A DNA stretch of 13,470 nucleotides, from positions 1 through 13,470 of the forward strand of contig CAYPOI010000073.1 of assembly GCA_964412365.1 (NCBI GenBank), in the 5' to 3' direction. Of the stretch, positions 1 through 6,027 are shown piece after piece. The notes below the pieces were generated by a model. It was not told the DNA's origin and made no database searches. It saw only the letters and a list, made by a program, of their open reading frames with translations. Each line of letters opens with the position of its first letter. Within the stretch, counting starts at the first letter, position 1. Source of the stretch: CAMTWZ01 sp964412365. Lineage in GTDB: Bacteria; Bacteroidota; Rhodothermia; Balneolales; HLUCCA01. The translations under genes and the position numbers were made by a program.

Positions 1-63
1 TGGATGCTGGATGCTGGATGCTGGATGCTGGATGCTGGATGCTGGATGCTGGATGCTGGATGA
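1..63. repeat. Heptamer tandem repeat, unit TGGATGC
   Basis: Eight perfect head-to-tail copies of the 7-bp unit TGGATGC fill positions 1-56, followed by a variant copy TGGATGA at 57-63. The array probably continues left of the window. Three units make 21 bp, so every frame stays open and reads as a 7-residue repeat; I regard that as an artefact of the period and not a gene. Heptamer arrays of this kind resemble the intergenic short tandem repeats (STRR) known from cyanobacteria and also seen in Bacteroidota. Function unknown. Confidence 0.97.
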
Positions 64-90
64 AAAATGTACGAAGTTTGTGTCTCACTA

Positions 91-138
91 CACTTTCACG
101 CTTCCACATTTCCACACTTCTACATTTCTACACTATCC
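91..138. repeat. Octamer-period repeat array (CAYTTCYA type)
   Basis: Six 8-bp units in register: CACTTTCA, CGCTTCCA, CATTTCCA, CACTTCTA, CATTTCTA, CACTATCC. On the minus strand the units read T(A/G)GAA(A/G)TG. The stop codon of the flavin reductase-like gene (TAG, minus, 133-135) lies in the last unit, so the array begins at the very end of the coding region. The units are related in style (purine-rich 8-mers on the minus strand) to the arrays at 754-859 and 2053-2139 but not identical to them. Confidence 0.85.
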
Positions 139-744
139 AGGTCTCTCAATCTCAAACACATCACCCAGCTTGCTCCACTGCGCCCCGGCCAGCCGAGCCA
201 CTGGGTTGAGTTTCTGAACATCGATCCGGGTTCCATCCATTACCGAGTCGTCGACGCCTACTTGCACCACTTCCCCGAACACCGCATCACAGCCACCTTC
301 CCGCTCACCGAATGAAATCATCTTGTGCAGCCGGCATTCGAAATTGACCGGACTTTCTTTCACTCGGAATGCCCTCACGATCTTCGACGGGGTGGGGGTG
401 AGTCCGCTGATCTCGAATTCATCCACCCCATGATCATACCGACCCGAGCATAGGTTCACCGCCGGCGCCATCGGTTCGGTGACCACCGAAATCACGAATT
501 CACCCGTTTCCTTGATGTTCTTGACGGTATCCTTCAATTCCTCATCCTTCTTGAATCGAAGCGGAAAAAACGCCAGAATCATCGGATTGTAGCAGACCAC
601 ATTGAAAAAACTGAATGGTGCCAGATTCCGATGTCCTGTCGCACTAATGCTGCTCACCAAGGCGATCGGCCGTGGTACGATGGCTCCGATCAGGAGCCGA
701 TAGCCTTCTTTGGGGTCTTTTAGGAAGAGGGGATTGTATTCCAT
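133..744 (-). CDS. Flavin reductase-like FMN-binding split-barrel protein
   Basis: A 203-residue cytoplasmic protein of the flavin reductase/flavoredoxin (DIM6/NTAB) family, which binds FMN in a split barrel and either reduces flavin with NAD(P)H or acts as a flavoprotein. Visible family blocks are PRPIALVSS at residues 24-32, NLAPFSFFN at 40-48, a CYNP turn at 51-54 and SPVNFEC near 131-137. An upstream in-frame start at 801 exists, but the extra 19 residues are encoded by the octamer repeat/hairpin and are not family-like, so I start at the ATG at 744 (MEYNPLF). It is the third gene of the hppD-hmgA run, 112 bp after hmgA. Its exact partner is unknown; supplying reduced flavin or acting on an aromatic intermediate are both guesses. 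The TAG stop lies inside a tandem repeat. Confidence 0.85.
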   Translation of the reverse strand: MEYNPLFLKDPKEGYRLLIGAIVPRPIALVSSISATGHRNLAPFSFFNVVCYNPMILAFFPLRFKKDEELKDTVKNIKETGEFVISVVTEPMAPAVNLCSGRYDHGVDEFEISGLTPTPSKIVRAFRVKESPVNFECRLHKMISFGEREGGCDAVFGEVVQVGVDDSVMDGTRIDVQKLNPVARLAGAQWSKLGDVFEIERPG

Positions 745-753
745 GATTGCATT

Positions 754-859
754 GATAAAACGATAAAGAGATAAAGTGACGAAGGGCTTCGAGTTTTGCA
801 ATACTAGAAGCCTTTATCATTTCATCTCTTTATCGCTTCATCATCTTATTTCCCTTTCA
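754..859. repeat. Two opposed octamer arrays forming a long imperfect hairpin
   Basis: Left arm: GATAAAAC, GATAAAGA, GATAAAGT (754-777). Right arm: CTTTATCA, TTTCATCT, CTTTATCG, CTTCATCA, TCTTATTT, CCCTTTCA (812-859), the same 8-bp theme in opposite orientation. Positions 761-772 are a perfect inverted repeat of 824-835, and 761-779 pair with 817-835 with one mismatch and one G-U. An inner stem 782-790/807-815 continues it, closing a 16-nt loop at 791-806. The spacer between hmgA and the flavin reductase gene is thus almost entirely this element. The hmgA TGA stop (857-859) is in its outermost unit. It could slow or end transcription, protect mRNA ends, or be a dispersed repeat; no strong U-tract follows. 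Confidence 0.85.
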
Positions 860-2014
860 CGCGTGATCAATCCAAGAATATTGATACACCCCATCATCCA
901 TCGCTTTAGCGGCTTTCGTCAGCTTGAGAGGATGAAACGTGTCCACCATCACCGCATATTCTTCGGTCCGTTCTTTGCCGATGCTTTTTTCGACCGTTCC
1001 GGGATGCGGCCCGTGCGGAATCCCTCCCGGATGATGCGTGATGCTCGCATACTCGATGTTCTTCCGGCTCATGAACTCCCCCTCCACATAGTATAGAACC
1101 TCATCCGAATCCACATTCGAATGATTGTACGGCGCCGGAATGGCTAATGGGTGGTAGTCGTACTTGCGAGGACAAAAACTGCAGATCACATAATTATGTG
1201 CCTCGAATGTCTGATGCACTGGCGGCGGCTGATGCACTCGTCCGGTAATGGGCTCGAAATCTTTCATGTTGAAGATCCACGGATACAGGTACCCATCCCA
1301 TCCCACCACATCAAACGGATGATGCTCAAAGATGTAATGATGGAAGCGCCCCTGTTTTTTGATGCGGACTTCAAACTCGCCCGTCTCGTCAATAAATAAT
1401 GGTCCTTCGGGTCGGCGGATATCCCGCTCGCAAAACGGACTGTTTTCCATGAACTGACCCCATTTCGACAGATACCGCTTCGGAATCTCGATGGGTCCCG
1501 TGCTGTCGATGCACAACATCCGCGCTTCTTTGGATGTGAACACGATTTCATGAGTGGTGCCGCGCGGGATGTACACATAGTCGAAGGGCATAAACGGCAA
1601 GCGACCAAACACGCTTTGAACATATCCCTCGCCTTCGTGGATGAACAACATTTCATCGTGCTCGCCATTGCGATAGAGGTAGTTCATAGGCTCGGTAGGC
1701 CGGCATAGCGACAGCTGCACATCGTTATTGAATAGTACGACGACACGCCCCGAAACCGGGTCTCCACCCGCTTTCATGTTGTGTGTGAGCAAATGATGAT
1801 GCCGGAGGAGGCCTTCTTCCCACTCGTCAATCTTAATCTCAGCACCTTTCTCCACTCGTTTCACCGTTGTTGGTGGATGGTTATGGTACAAGAGGGATGA
1901 ATGTCCACTGAAGCCTTCCGCACCGAACAACTCCTCGGCATACAAGCTACCATCCGGCTTGCGGAACTGAGTGTGTCGCTTATGGGGGATGGAGCCTAAA
2001 CTGTGGTAGATCAT
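857..2014 (-). CDS. hmgA: Homogentisate 1,2-dioxygenase
   Basis: A 385-residue non-haem Fe(II) dioxygenase that opens the ring of homogentisate with O2 to give maleylacetoacetate, the central step of Phe/Tyr catabolism, in the cytoplasm. The cupin fold shows the family blocks in order: GEHDEMLFIHEGEG at 117-130, RVHQPPPVHQTFEA at 259-272, NHSNVDSDE at 297-305 and THHPGGIPHGPHPG at 326-339; the last three carry the His/Glu residues expected for iron binding and catalysis. Length is somewhat below the ~430-445 residues of classical HGDs but normal for the short bacterial branch. It starts at ATG 2014 without a clear Shine-Dalgarno, directly after a heptamer repeat, and is the middle gene behind hppD. 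Its TGA stop is inside an octamer array. Confidence 0.96.
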   Translation of the reverse strand: MIYHSLGSIPHKRHTQFRKPDGSLYAEELFGAEGFSGHSSLLYHNHPPTTVKRVEKGAEIKIDEWEEGLLRHHHLLTHNMKAGGDPVSGRVVVLFNNDVQLSLCRPTEPMNYLYRNGEHDEMLFIHEGEGYVQSVFGRLPFMPFDYVYIPRGTTHEIVFTSKEARMLCIDSTGPIEIPKRYLSKWGQFMENSPFCERDIRRPEGPLFIDETGEFEVRIKKQGRFHHYIFEHHPFDVVGWDGYLYPWIFNMKDFEPITGRVHQPPPVHQTFEAHNYVICSFCPRKYDYHPLAIPAPYNHSNVDSDEVLYYVEGEFMSRKNIEYASITHHPGGIPHGPHPGTVEKSIGKERTEEYAVMVDTFHPLKLTKAAKAMDDGVYQYSWIDHA

Positions 2015-2023
2015 TTAAAATCC

Positions 2024-2044
2024 AATGTTGAATGTTGAATGTTG
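2024..2044. repeat. Heptamer repeat, unit AATGTTG, in the hmgA leader
   Basis: Three perfect copies of AATGTTG lie 10 bp upstream of the hmgA start codon (minus strand reads CAACATT repeated). This places the array in the presumed untranslated leader of hmgA, in the position where a ribosome binding site would be looked for; only a weak GGA is visible between repeat and ATG. Confidence 0.93.
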
Positions 2045-2052
2045 AAAAGACA

Positions 2053-2139
2053 GATGAAGGGATAAAGAGATGAAAGGATGAAAAAGAAGGACCTTCATCA
2101 ATTTGACAGCGAACAACGTTCGCCTTCATCTTTTCATCA
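2053..2139. repeat. Octamer arrays in inverted orientation between hppD and hmgA
   Basis: Plus-strand units GATGAAGG, GATAAAGA, GATGAAAG, GATGAAAA occupy 2053-2084; the same theme inverted, CTTCATCT and TTTCATCA, occupies 2124-2139. Positions 2069-2082 pair with 2125-2138 with only one non-Watson-Crick (G-T) position. Inside the loop are two smaller hairpins: GAAGG-A-CCTTC at 2086-2096 and CGAAC-AAC-GTTCG at 2110-2122. The hppD TGA stop (2137-2139) is in the outermost unit. The first 15 bases from 2061 are identical to the reverse complement of the right arm of the 754-859 element, so the two elements are related. Confidence 0.85.
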
Positions 2140-3276
2140 AAGATTCCCCCGCCGGTCCTGCTCCCGCTCAATCGCCTCAAACAGCGCCTTGAAGTTCCCC
2201 ACGCCGAAACCACGCGCGCCTTTGCGCTGGATGATCTCGAAAAACAAGGTGGGTCTGTCGCCAACCGGCTTCGTGAAGATTTGCAACAAGTAGCCTTCCT
2301 CATCCCGATCTACGAGAATGCCGAGCTTTTCCAGCGCGTCGATGGGCTCGTCGATCTTGCCGACCCGTTGCTCGAGGGTCTGATAATAACTGGTGGGCAC
2401 CGTCAGGAATTCCACGCCATTGGCCTGCAGGGCCGTGACGGTAGAAATGATGTCGGGTGACAGCAAAGCCACGTGTTGCACGCCCGGCCCCCCATAATAA
2501 TCCAGGTACTCTTGAATCTGGGATTTGCGCTTACCGTCCGCGGGTTCGTTGATGGGGAATTTGATGCGGCCACGTCCACCTGCCATCACTTTCGACATCA
2601 ATGCCGAATATTCAGTGGCGATGTCATTGTCATCGAAATGGATGTACTGCGTAAATCCCATCACATTCTTATAAAAATCGACCCAATGCTCCATCTTTCC
2701 GAGCTCCACATTGCCCACGCAATGATCCACGAAATGGAGTCCTACCGATGCTGAGGGGAACTTCGCTGCACGAGGCTGATACCCCGGCATGTACAATCCG
2801 GAATAGGTACTACGATCCACAAAACTATGCAAGGTGTCGCCATAGGTGTAAATCGCGGCTTTAGTGAAGGTTCCGTTCTCATCTTTGAACTCACGCGGCT
2901 CCATCGCACCGCGCGCGCCGCGCTTCACGCATTCGCGATACGCCACGTCCACATCCTTCACGGCCATGGAAATGTCCTTCACACCGTCACCATGCTGTTT
3001 GATGAAATCGGCGATGGGTGAATCGCCTGTCAATGGGGATGTGAGGATGAATCGGATGTTGCCTTGTTGCAAAACCCAAGACGAGCGATCTCTCATGCCT
3101 GTCTCCAATCCAGCATAGCCGACCAGTTCGAAACCGAAAACCGTTTGATAATAATGCGCCGCCTGCTTGGCATTGCTCACGTAGAACTCAATGGCATCGA
3201 TGTCGACGAGCCCGAGATGGTCGTCATAGGCCGCTTCTAGCGGTCGTTCCGGGGAGTCGAATTTGGATACAAGCAT
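2137..3276 (-). CDS. hppD: 4-hydroxyphenylpyruvate dioxygenase
   Basis: A 379-residue Fe(II) dioxygenase that converts 4-hydroxyphenylpyruvate to homogentisate with decarboxylation and side-chain migration. It has two vicinal-oxygen-chelate domains (about residues 20-160 and 175-350). The three iron ligands are visible: H185 in VDHCVGNV, H268 in GVQHVALLS and E347 in LFFEIIQRKG. The conserved C-terminal lid helix containing GFGVGNFKALFEAIEREQ is intact, so full length and probably active. The start at ATG 3276 is set by a strong AGGAGG ribosome site five bases upstream. It is the first gene of the catabolic run, with hmgA 122 bp downstream, and divergent from the M23 lipoprotein gene. A palindromic block shared with the aromatic amino acid hydroxylase gene lies just before the ribosome site. 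Confidence 0.97.
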   Translation of the reverse strand: MLVSKFDSPERPLEAAYDDHLGLVDIDAIEFYVSNAKQAAHYYQTVFGFELVGYAGLETGMRDRSSWVLQQGNIRFILTSPLTGDSPIADFIKQHGDGVKDISMAVKDVDVAYRECVKRGARGAMEPREFKDENGTFTKAAIYTYGDTLHSFVDRSTYSGLYMPGYQPRAAKFPSASVGLHFVDHCVGNVELGKMEHWVDFYKNVMGFTQYIHFDDNDIATEYSALMSKVMAGGRGRIKFPINEPADGKRKSQIQEYLDYYGGPGVQHVALLSPDIISTVTALQANGVEFLTVPTSYYQTLEQRVGKIDEPIDALEKLGILVDRDEEGYLLQIFTKPVGDRPTLFFEIIQRKGARGFGVGNFKALFEAIEREQDRRGNL

Positions 3277-3281
3277 AAAAT

Positions 3282-3287
3282 CCTCCT
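3282..3287 (-). promoter_or_regulatory. Strong ribosome binding site of hppD
   Basis: The minus strand reads AGGAGG, five bases before the hppD ATG. This is the one textbook Shine-Dalgarno seen in the window; the other starts here have weak or no such site, so hppD may be translated unusually well. Confidence 0.85.
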
Positions 3288-3288
3288 G

Positions 3289-3310
3289 AAAGCGCTTTTC
3301 TAATTAATGA
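3289..3310 (-). promoter_or_regulatory. Candidate operator shared with the hydroxylase gene (copy 1)
   Basis: On the minus strand this 22-bp block is TCAT followed by T and AATTAGAAAAGCGCTTT. The copy at 7175-7196 differs only at the fifth base. The core AAAGCGCTTT is a perfect palindrome of the AAANCGNTTT type bound by LacI/CcpA-family repressors, though no regulator gene is in the window. It ends 12 bases before the hppD start, right next to the AGGAGG, so a bound protein or RNA structure could also block translation initiation. The two copies precede two genes of the same pathway. Confidence 0.6.
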
Positions 3311-3361
3311 GTGCAAGTTACGGAATTTGGTTTTATAGAACGATGGATGCATCTTATACAA

Positions 3362-4657
3362 ATGCGCTTATTCCTCTTGTTGACTTGTGTCTTAGCGGTT
3401 TCCTGTACCCCGAAAACCGAATCGACCACACTCCTGCCTGTTTCCGATATCGCGACCTCATCTGTTGAAACGGACGAATTCGGTGTGCCTATAGATTTGT
3501 TCGAATCCACATCCCGAACCATTCGCAAAAACGAAACATTTTCGGGCATCTTAGAGGCATTTGGATACACATCCAGCCAAATCAATGAAGCCATTTCCGC
3601 CACATCCGGACAGTTCGATGTTCGCCGCATCCAACAAGGCCGCGCCATTTCGCATTATGCGCCGTTCGTTGAATCCACTCCGTCGATTGTGGTTTATGAG
3701 CCGAATCAAACCAGTTTTGTGGTATTTACGTTTTCGGATGTGGTATCGGTGGAAGTCCATCAACGCGATGTCACCGTCCGCCCTCGAGTGGTTGAAGGCG
3801 TAATCCGAGGTTCTTTGTATGAAACGCTAGTCAAGAGCGGTGCGTCACCAGCTCTTGCTGTATCCCTGTCTGAAGTGTACGCTTGGCAAATTGATTTCTA
3901 CCGCATCCAACGTGGGGATGCCTTCAAGGTGTTTTTCGACGAAGAAATGATGGGAGATAAAAGCATCGGAATCGGACAGATCCATTCGGCTTGGTTCAAG
4001 CATGCCGGCAAAGATTATTTCGCACTCTATTATGAGCAAGACGATAAAGGCGATTACTACGATCTGGAAGGAAACTCGCTTCGCAAAGCGTTCCTAAAAG
4101 CGCCATTGTCATATTCCCGAATCAGCTCCAGATTCACGAACCGTCGCTTTCATCCCATCCTGAAACGCAACATCCCGCATCATGGAACCGATTACGCGGC
4201 AGCTACCGGCACTCCGATCCGTGCCGTGGGTGATGCGGTTGTGCTCAAAGCCCGCTACGACAATGCGAACGGCAACCATGTCCGCCTCCGCCACAACGGA
4301 ACCTATGAAACCGGCTATTTGCACATGTCACGCATTGCTCCTGGCATTAAAGCGGGATCACGCGTCTCACAAGGTCAGATCATCGGGTATGTGGGCAGCA
4401 CAGGCTTGGCTACAGGTCCTCACTTATGCTACCGTTTCTGGGTGAACGGAGTACCGGCCGACCCGCATCGAATCGAATTCCCATCCTCCAATCCGATTTC
4501 AGACGAGTACCGTGCGCATTTCGACCTCTTCAAAGTGGAACGGGTGGCCGAACTCACACGTCCGGCCATGTTGCTCTATCCTGGTAACCGGTCGTTGGCG
4601 TTGACCGAATCGGCCATCGCCCCAATCCCGACCGAAAGTCTGTTCAACGCGCCGTAA
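3362..4657 (+). CDS. M23 (LytM-type) metallopeptidase lipoprotein
   Basis: A 431-residue predicted lipoprotein of the M23 peptidoglycan endopeptidase family. The chosen ATG gives a clean lipoprotein signal, MRLFLLLTCVLAVSC, with the lipidated Cys at residue 15; an in-frame ATG at 3347 and GTG at 3311 would lengthen it by 5 or 17 residues. Residues about 55-95 (KNETFSGILEAFGY...) resemble the LysM/OapA-like domain that precedes M23 domains. The catalytic domain spans about 250-375: H273 and D277 in HHGTD, H321 in YLHMS, and H354 in GPHLCYRF. The usual final HxH is HxC here (C356), a variant I associate with Bacteroidota homologues. Its role is probably cell-wall remodelling in the periplasm. 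It overlaps the convergent rimO by 14 bp and is divergent from hppD. Confidence 0.9.
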   Translation: MRLFLLLTCVLAVSCTPKTESTTLLPVSDIATSSVETDEFGVPIDLFESTSRTIRKNETFSGILEAFGYTSSQINEAISATSGQFDVRRIQQGRAISHYAPFVESTPSIVVYEPNQTSFVVFTFSDVVSVEVHQRDVTVRPRVVEGVIRGSLYETLVKSGASPALAVSLSEVYAWQIDFYRIQRGDAFKVFFDEEMMGDKSIGIGQIHSAWFKHAGKDYFALYYEQDDKGDYYDLEGNSLRKAFLKAPLSYSRISSRFTNRRFHPILKRNIPHHGTDYAAATGTPIRAVGDAVVLKARYDNANGNHVRLRHNGTYETGYLHMSRIAPGIKAGSRVSQGQIIGYVGSTGLATGPHLCYRFWVNGVPADPHRIEFPSSNPISDEYRAHFDLFKVERVAELTRPAMLLYPGNRSLALTESAIAPIPTESLFNAP

Positions 4658-5819
4658 ACTCGCCGAACAGGTCAAAAGCCTCGGCGTCGGTGATTTCCAC
4701 CGGATAGAGTTCTCCCACCTTCAAATCGGATGGGATGAATCCGTTCTCCGCGCTTTGAATGCACACTTCGTTATCCACTTCCGGACAATCGAATTCCGTG
4801 CGACCGTACGCCACGCCGTCTTCGATGCGGTCGATCACCACCGGCATCACCTGCCCGATCAGCTCGCGGTTTTTCTCCAAAGAAATGTCCTCCTGCACCG
4901 CCATCAGCTCCTTCACGCGACGCTGCTTCTCCTTGGCTGTGATGCCATCCCCTAAATCGAATGCGGTCGTGGCGTCTTCCTGTGAATAGGCAAAGCATCC
5001 CAACCGATCAAATTTCATGGACTTGACGAAACCTAGCATCTCATCGAAATGAGTGCGGGTCTCGGATGGATATCCTACGATCATGGTGGTACGCAAGTGG
5101 ATTCCAGGGACTTCCTGGCGGATGTGGCCGATCAACTCTTCCAGCCGAGGACGAGTGATCCCCCTGCGCATGGATTTCAGAACCTCTGTAGATCCGTGCT
5201 GAATCGGCATATCCATGTACTTGACGATGTTCTCACGCTCTCGCATCACCGGCAGAATATGCTCGGGGAACTTCGCCGGATAGGCATACAAAAGGCGGAT
5301 CCACTCGAACCCGATATCCGAGAGTCGAAGCAACAATTCATCGAGGCAACGTTTCCCGTACAGATCAAGTCCGTAATAGGTGGTATCCTGACCGATGACG
5401 ATCAACTCCTTAACACCCTTTTTTCGGAGAGAGGTGGCTTCCGAAATCAGTTGATCCATGGGAGTGGACACATGGCCACCACGCATCAATGGAATCGCGC
5501 AAAACGAACAGGGATTGTCGCATCCTTCCGAAATCTTCAGATAAGCGTAATGCCCCGGCGTGCTCATGGTCCGCTCGCCAAGCAGGTCTCGTTTATAATC
5601 TCCACCCAAGGCACGAATCACATCCGGCACGCTCTTGTGGGAACTGCCGAAATAGCGGTCCACTTCCGGAATATCGGCCTCCAATTCGGTGGCATACCGA
5701 TCCGATAAGCATCCCATCACCATCACTTGTTCAAGTTTACCCTGTTTTTTCAGAGTCACACCATCCAAAATATGATCAATGGATTCTTTCTTAGCGGCAT
5801 CAATAAATCCACATGTATT
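4644..5819 (-). CDS. rimO: Ribosomal protein S12 methylthiotransferase RimO (5' end in gap)
   Basis: A radical-SAM enzyme that methylthiolates an aspartate of ribosomal protein S12. The visible part begins at NTCGFIDAAKKES, within the N-terminal MTTase (UPF0004) domain, which keeps Cys of NTCGF and GCLSDRY for the auxiliary Fe-S cluster. The radical SAM CxxxCxxC motif is in SEGCDNPCSFC, followed by IGQDTTYYGLDLYG and MDMPIQHGS, both typical of RimO as opposed to MiaB. A TRAM domain closes the C-terminus. About 50 N-terminal residues that normally precede NTCGF, including the first cluster Cys and the start codon, are missing because of the run of N. None of the three minus frames right of the gap looks like a RimO N-terminus. 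Ends convergently with the M23 gene, overlapping it by 14 bp. Confidence 0.94.
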   Translation of the reverse strand, partial: NTCGFIDAAKKESIDHILDGVTLKKQGKLEQVMVMGCLSDRYATELEADIPEVDRYFGSSHKSVPDVIRALGGDYKRDLLGERTMSTPGHYAYLKISEGCDNPCSFCAIPLMRGGHVSTPMDQLISEATSLRKKGVKELIVIGQDTTYYGLDLYGKRCLDELLLRLSDIGFEWIRLLYAYPAKFPEHILPVMRERENIVKYMDMPIQHGSTEVLKSMRRGITRPRLEELIGHIRQEVPGIHLRTTMIVGYPSETRTHFDEMLGFVKSMKFDRLGCFAYSQEDATTAFDLGDGITAKEKQRRVKELMAVQEDISLEKNRELIGQVMPVVIDRIEDGVAYGRTEFDCPEVDNEVCIQSAENGFIPSDLKVGELYPVEITDAEAFDLFGEFTAR

Positions 5820-5919
5820 NNNNNNNNNNNNNNNNNNNNNNNNNNNNNNNNNNNNNNNNNNNNNNNNNNNNNNNNNNNNNNNNNNNNNNNNNNNNNNNNN
5901 NNNNNNNNNNNNNNNNNNN
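5820..5919. other. Assembly gap (100 N)
   Basis: Exactly 100 undetermined bases, the conventional placeholder for a gap of unknown size. The rimO N-terminus alone should need about 150 bases, so the true gap is longer than drawn and reading frames bridging it have no meaning. Confidence 0.97.
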
Positions 5920-6024
5920 TCGGTCGACAAATACGAGCAGGTCGATGTGTGGATCACTCGTCGCTATTGGTTCATCGTGAGGCTTCGCGCACGAATCACG
6001 TTGTACAAGCGCTTGACGGCATAA
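5920..6024 (+). CDS. Possible 3' end of an unknown gene entering from the gap
   Basis: An open plus-strand frame runs from the gap edge to a TAA at 6022-6024 and encodes 34 residues, SVDKYEQVDVWITRRYWF and onward to a terminal YKRLTA. The alternation of hydrophobic and charged residues (VDVWI, FIVRLRARITLYKRL) is β-strand-like and protein-like, and about two thirds of the third codon positions are G or C. It would end three bases before the convergent hisC stop, as is common in this compact window. No family recognised. Against it: 105 bases can be open by chance, and other frames here are open too. Confidence 0.35.
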   Translation, partial: SVDKYEQVDVWITRRYWFIVRLRARITLYKRLTA

Positions 6025-6027
6025 GCC

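Noticed and set aside
1..138. CRISPR array
   Set aside because: The repeats are 7 and 8 bp and abut directly without unique spacers, so this is simple tandem DNA.
11..315. Small open frames reading the heptamer array as a seven-residue protein repeat
   Set aside because: The 7-bp period keeps all frames open; there is no ribosome site, no conserved domain, and the sequence runs straight into simple repeats and the antisense of the flavin reductase gene.
745..801. Upstream start (801) for the flavin reductase-like gene
   Set aside because: The 19 extra residues come from the octamer hairpin and do not resemble the family N-terminus; MEYNPLF at 744 does.
2473..3118. Plus-strand open frames inside hppD
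   Set aside because: They are antisense to a clear full-length HPPD and encode His/Arg-rich sequence without domain signatures.
5920..5957. A rimO start at GTG 5957 (MIHTSTCSYLST...)
   Set aside because: This stretch has none of the RimO N-terminal pattern (a β-strand plus the SLGCxKN motif) and is linked to rimO only through N.
6006..6015. Third copy of the shared palindrome (CAAGCGCTTG)
   Set aside because: It shares only AAGCGCTT with the operator candidate, lacks the AATTAGA flank, and lies at the 3' end of genes, not before a start codon.
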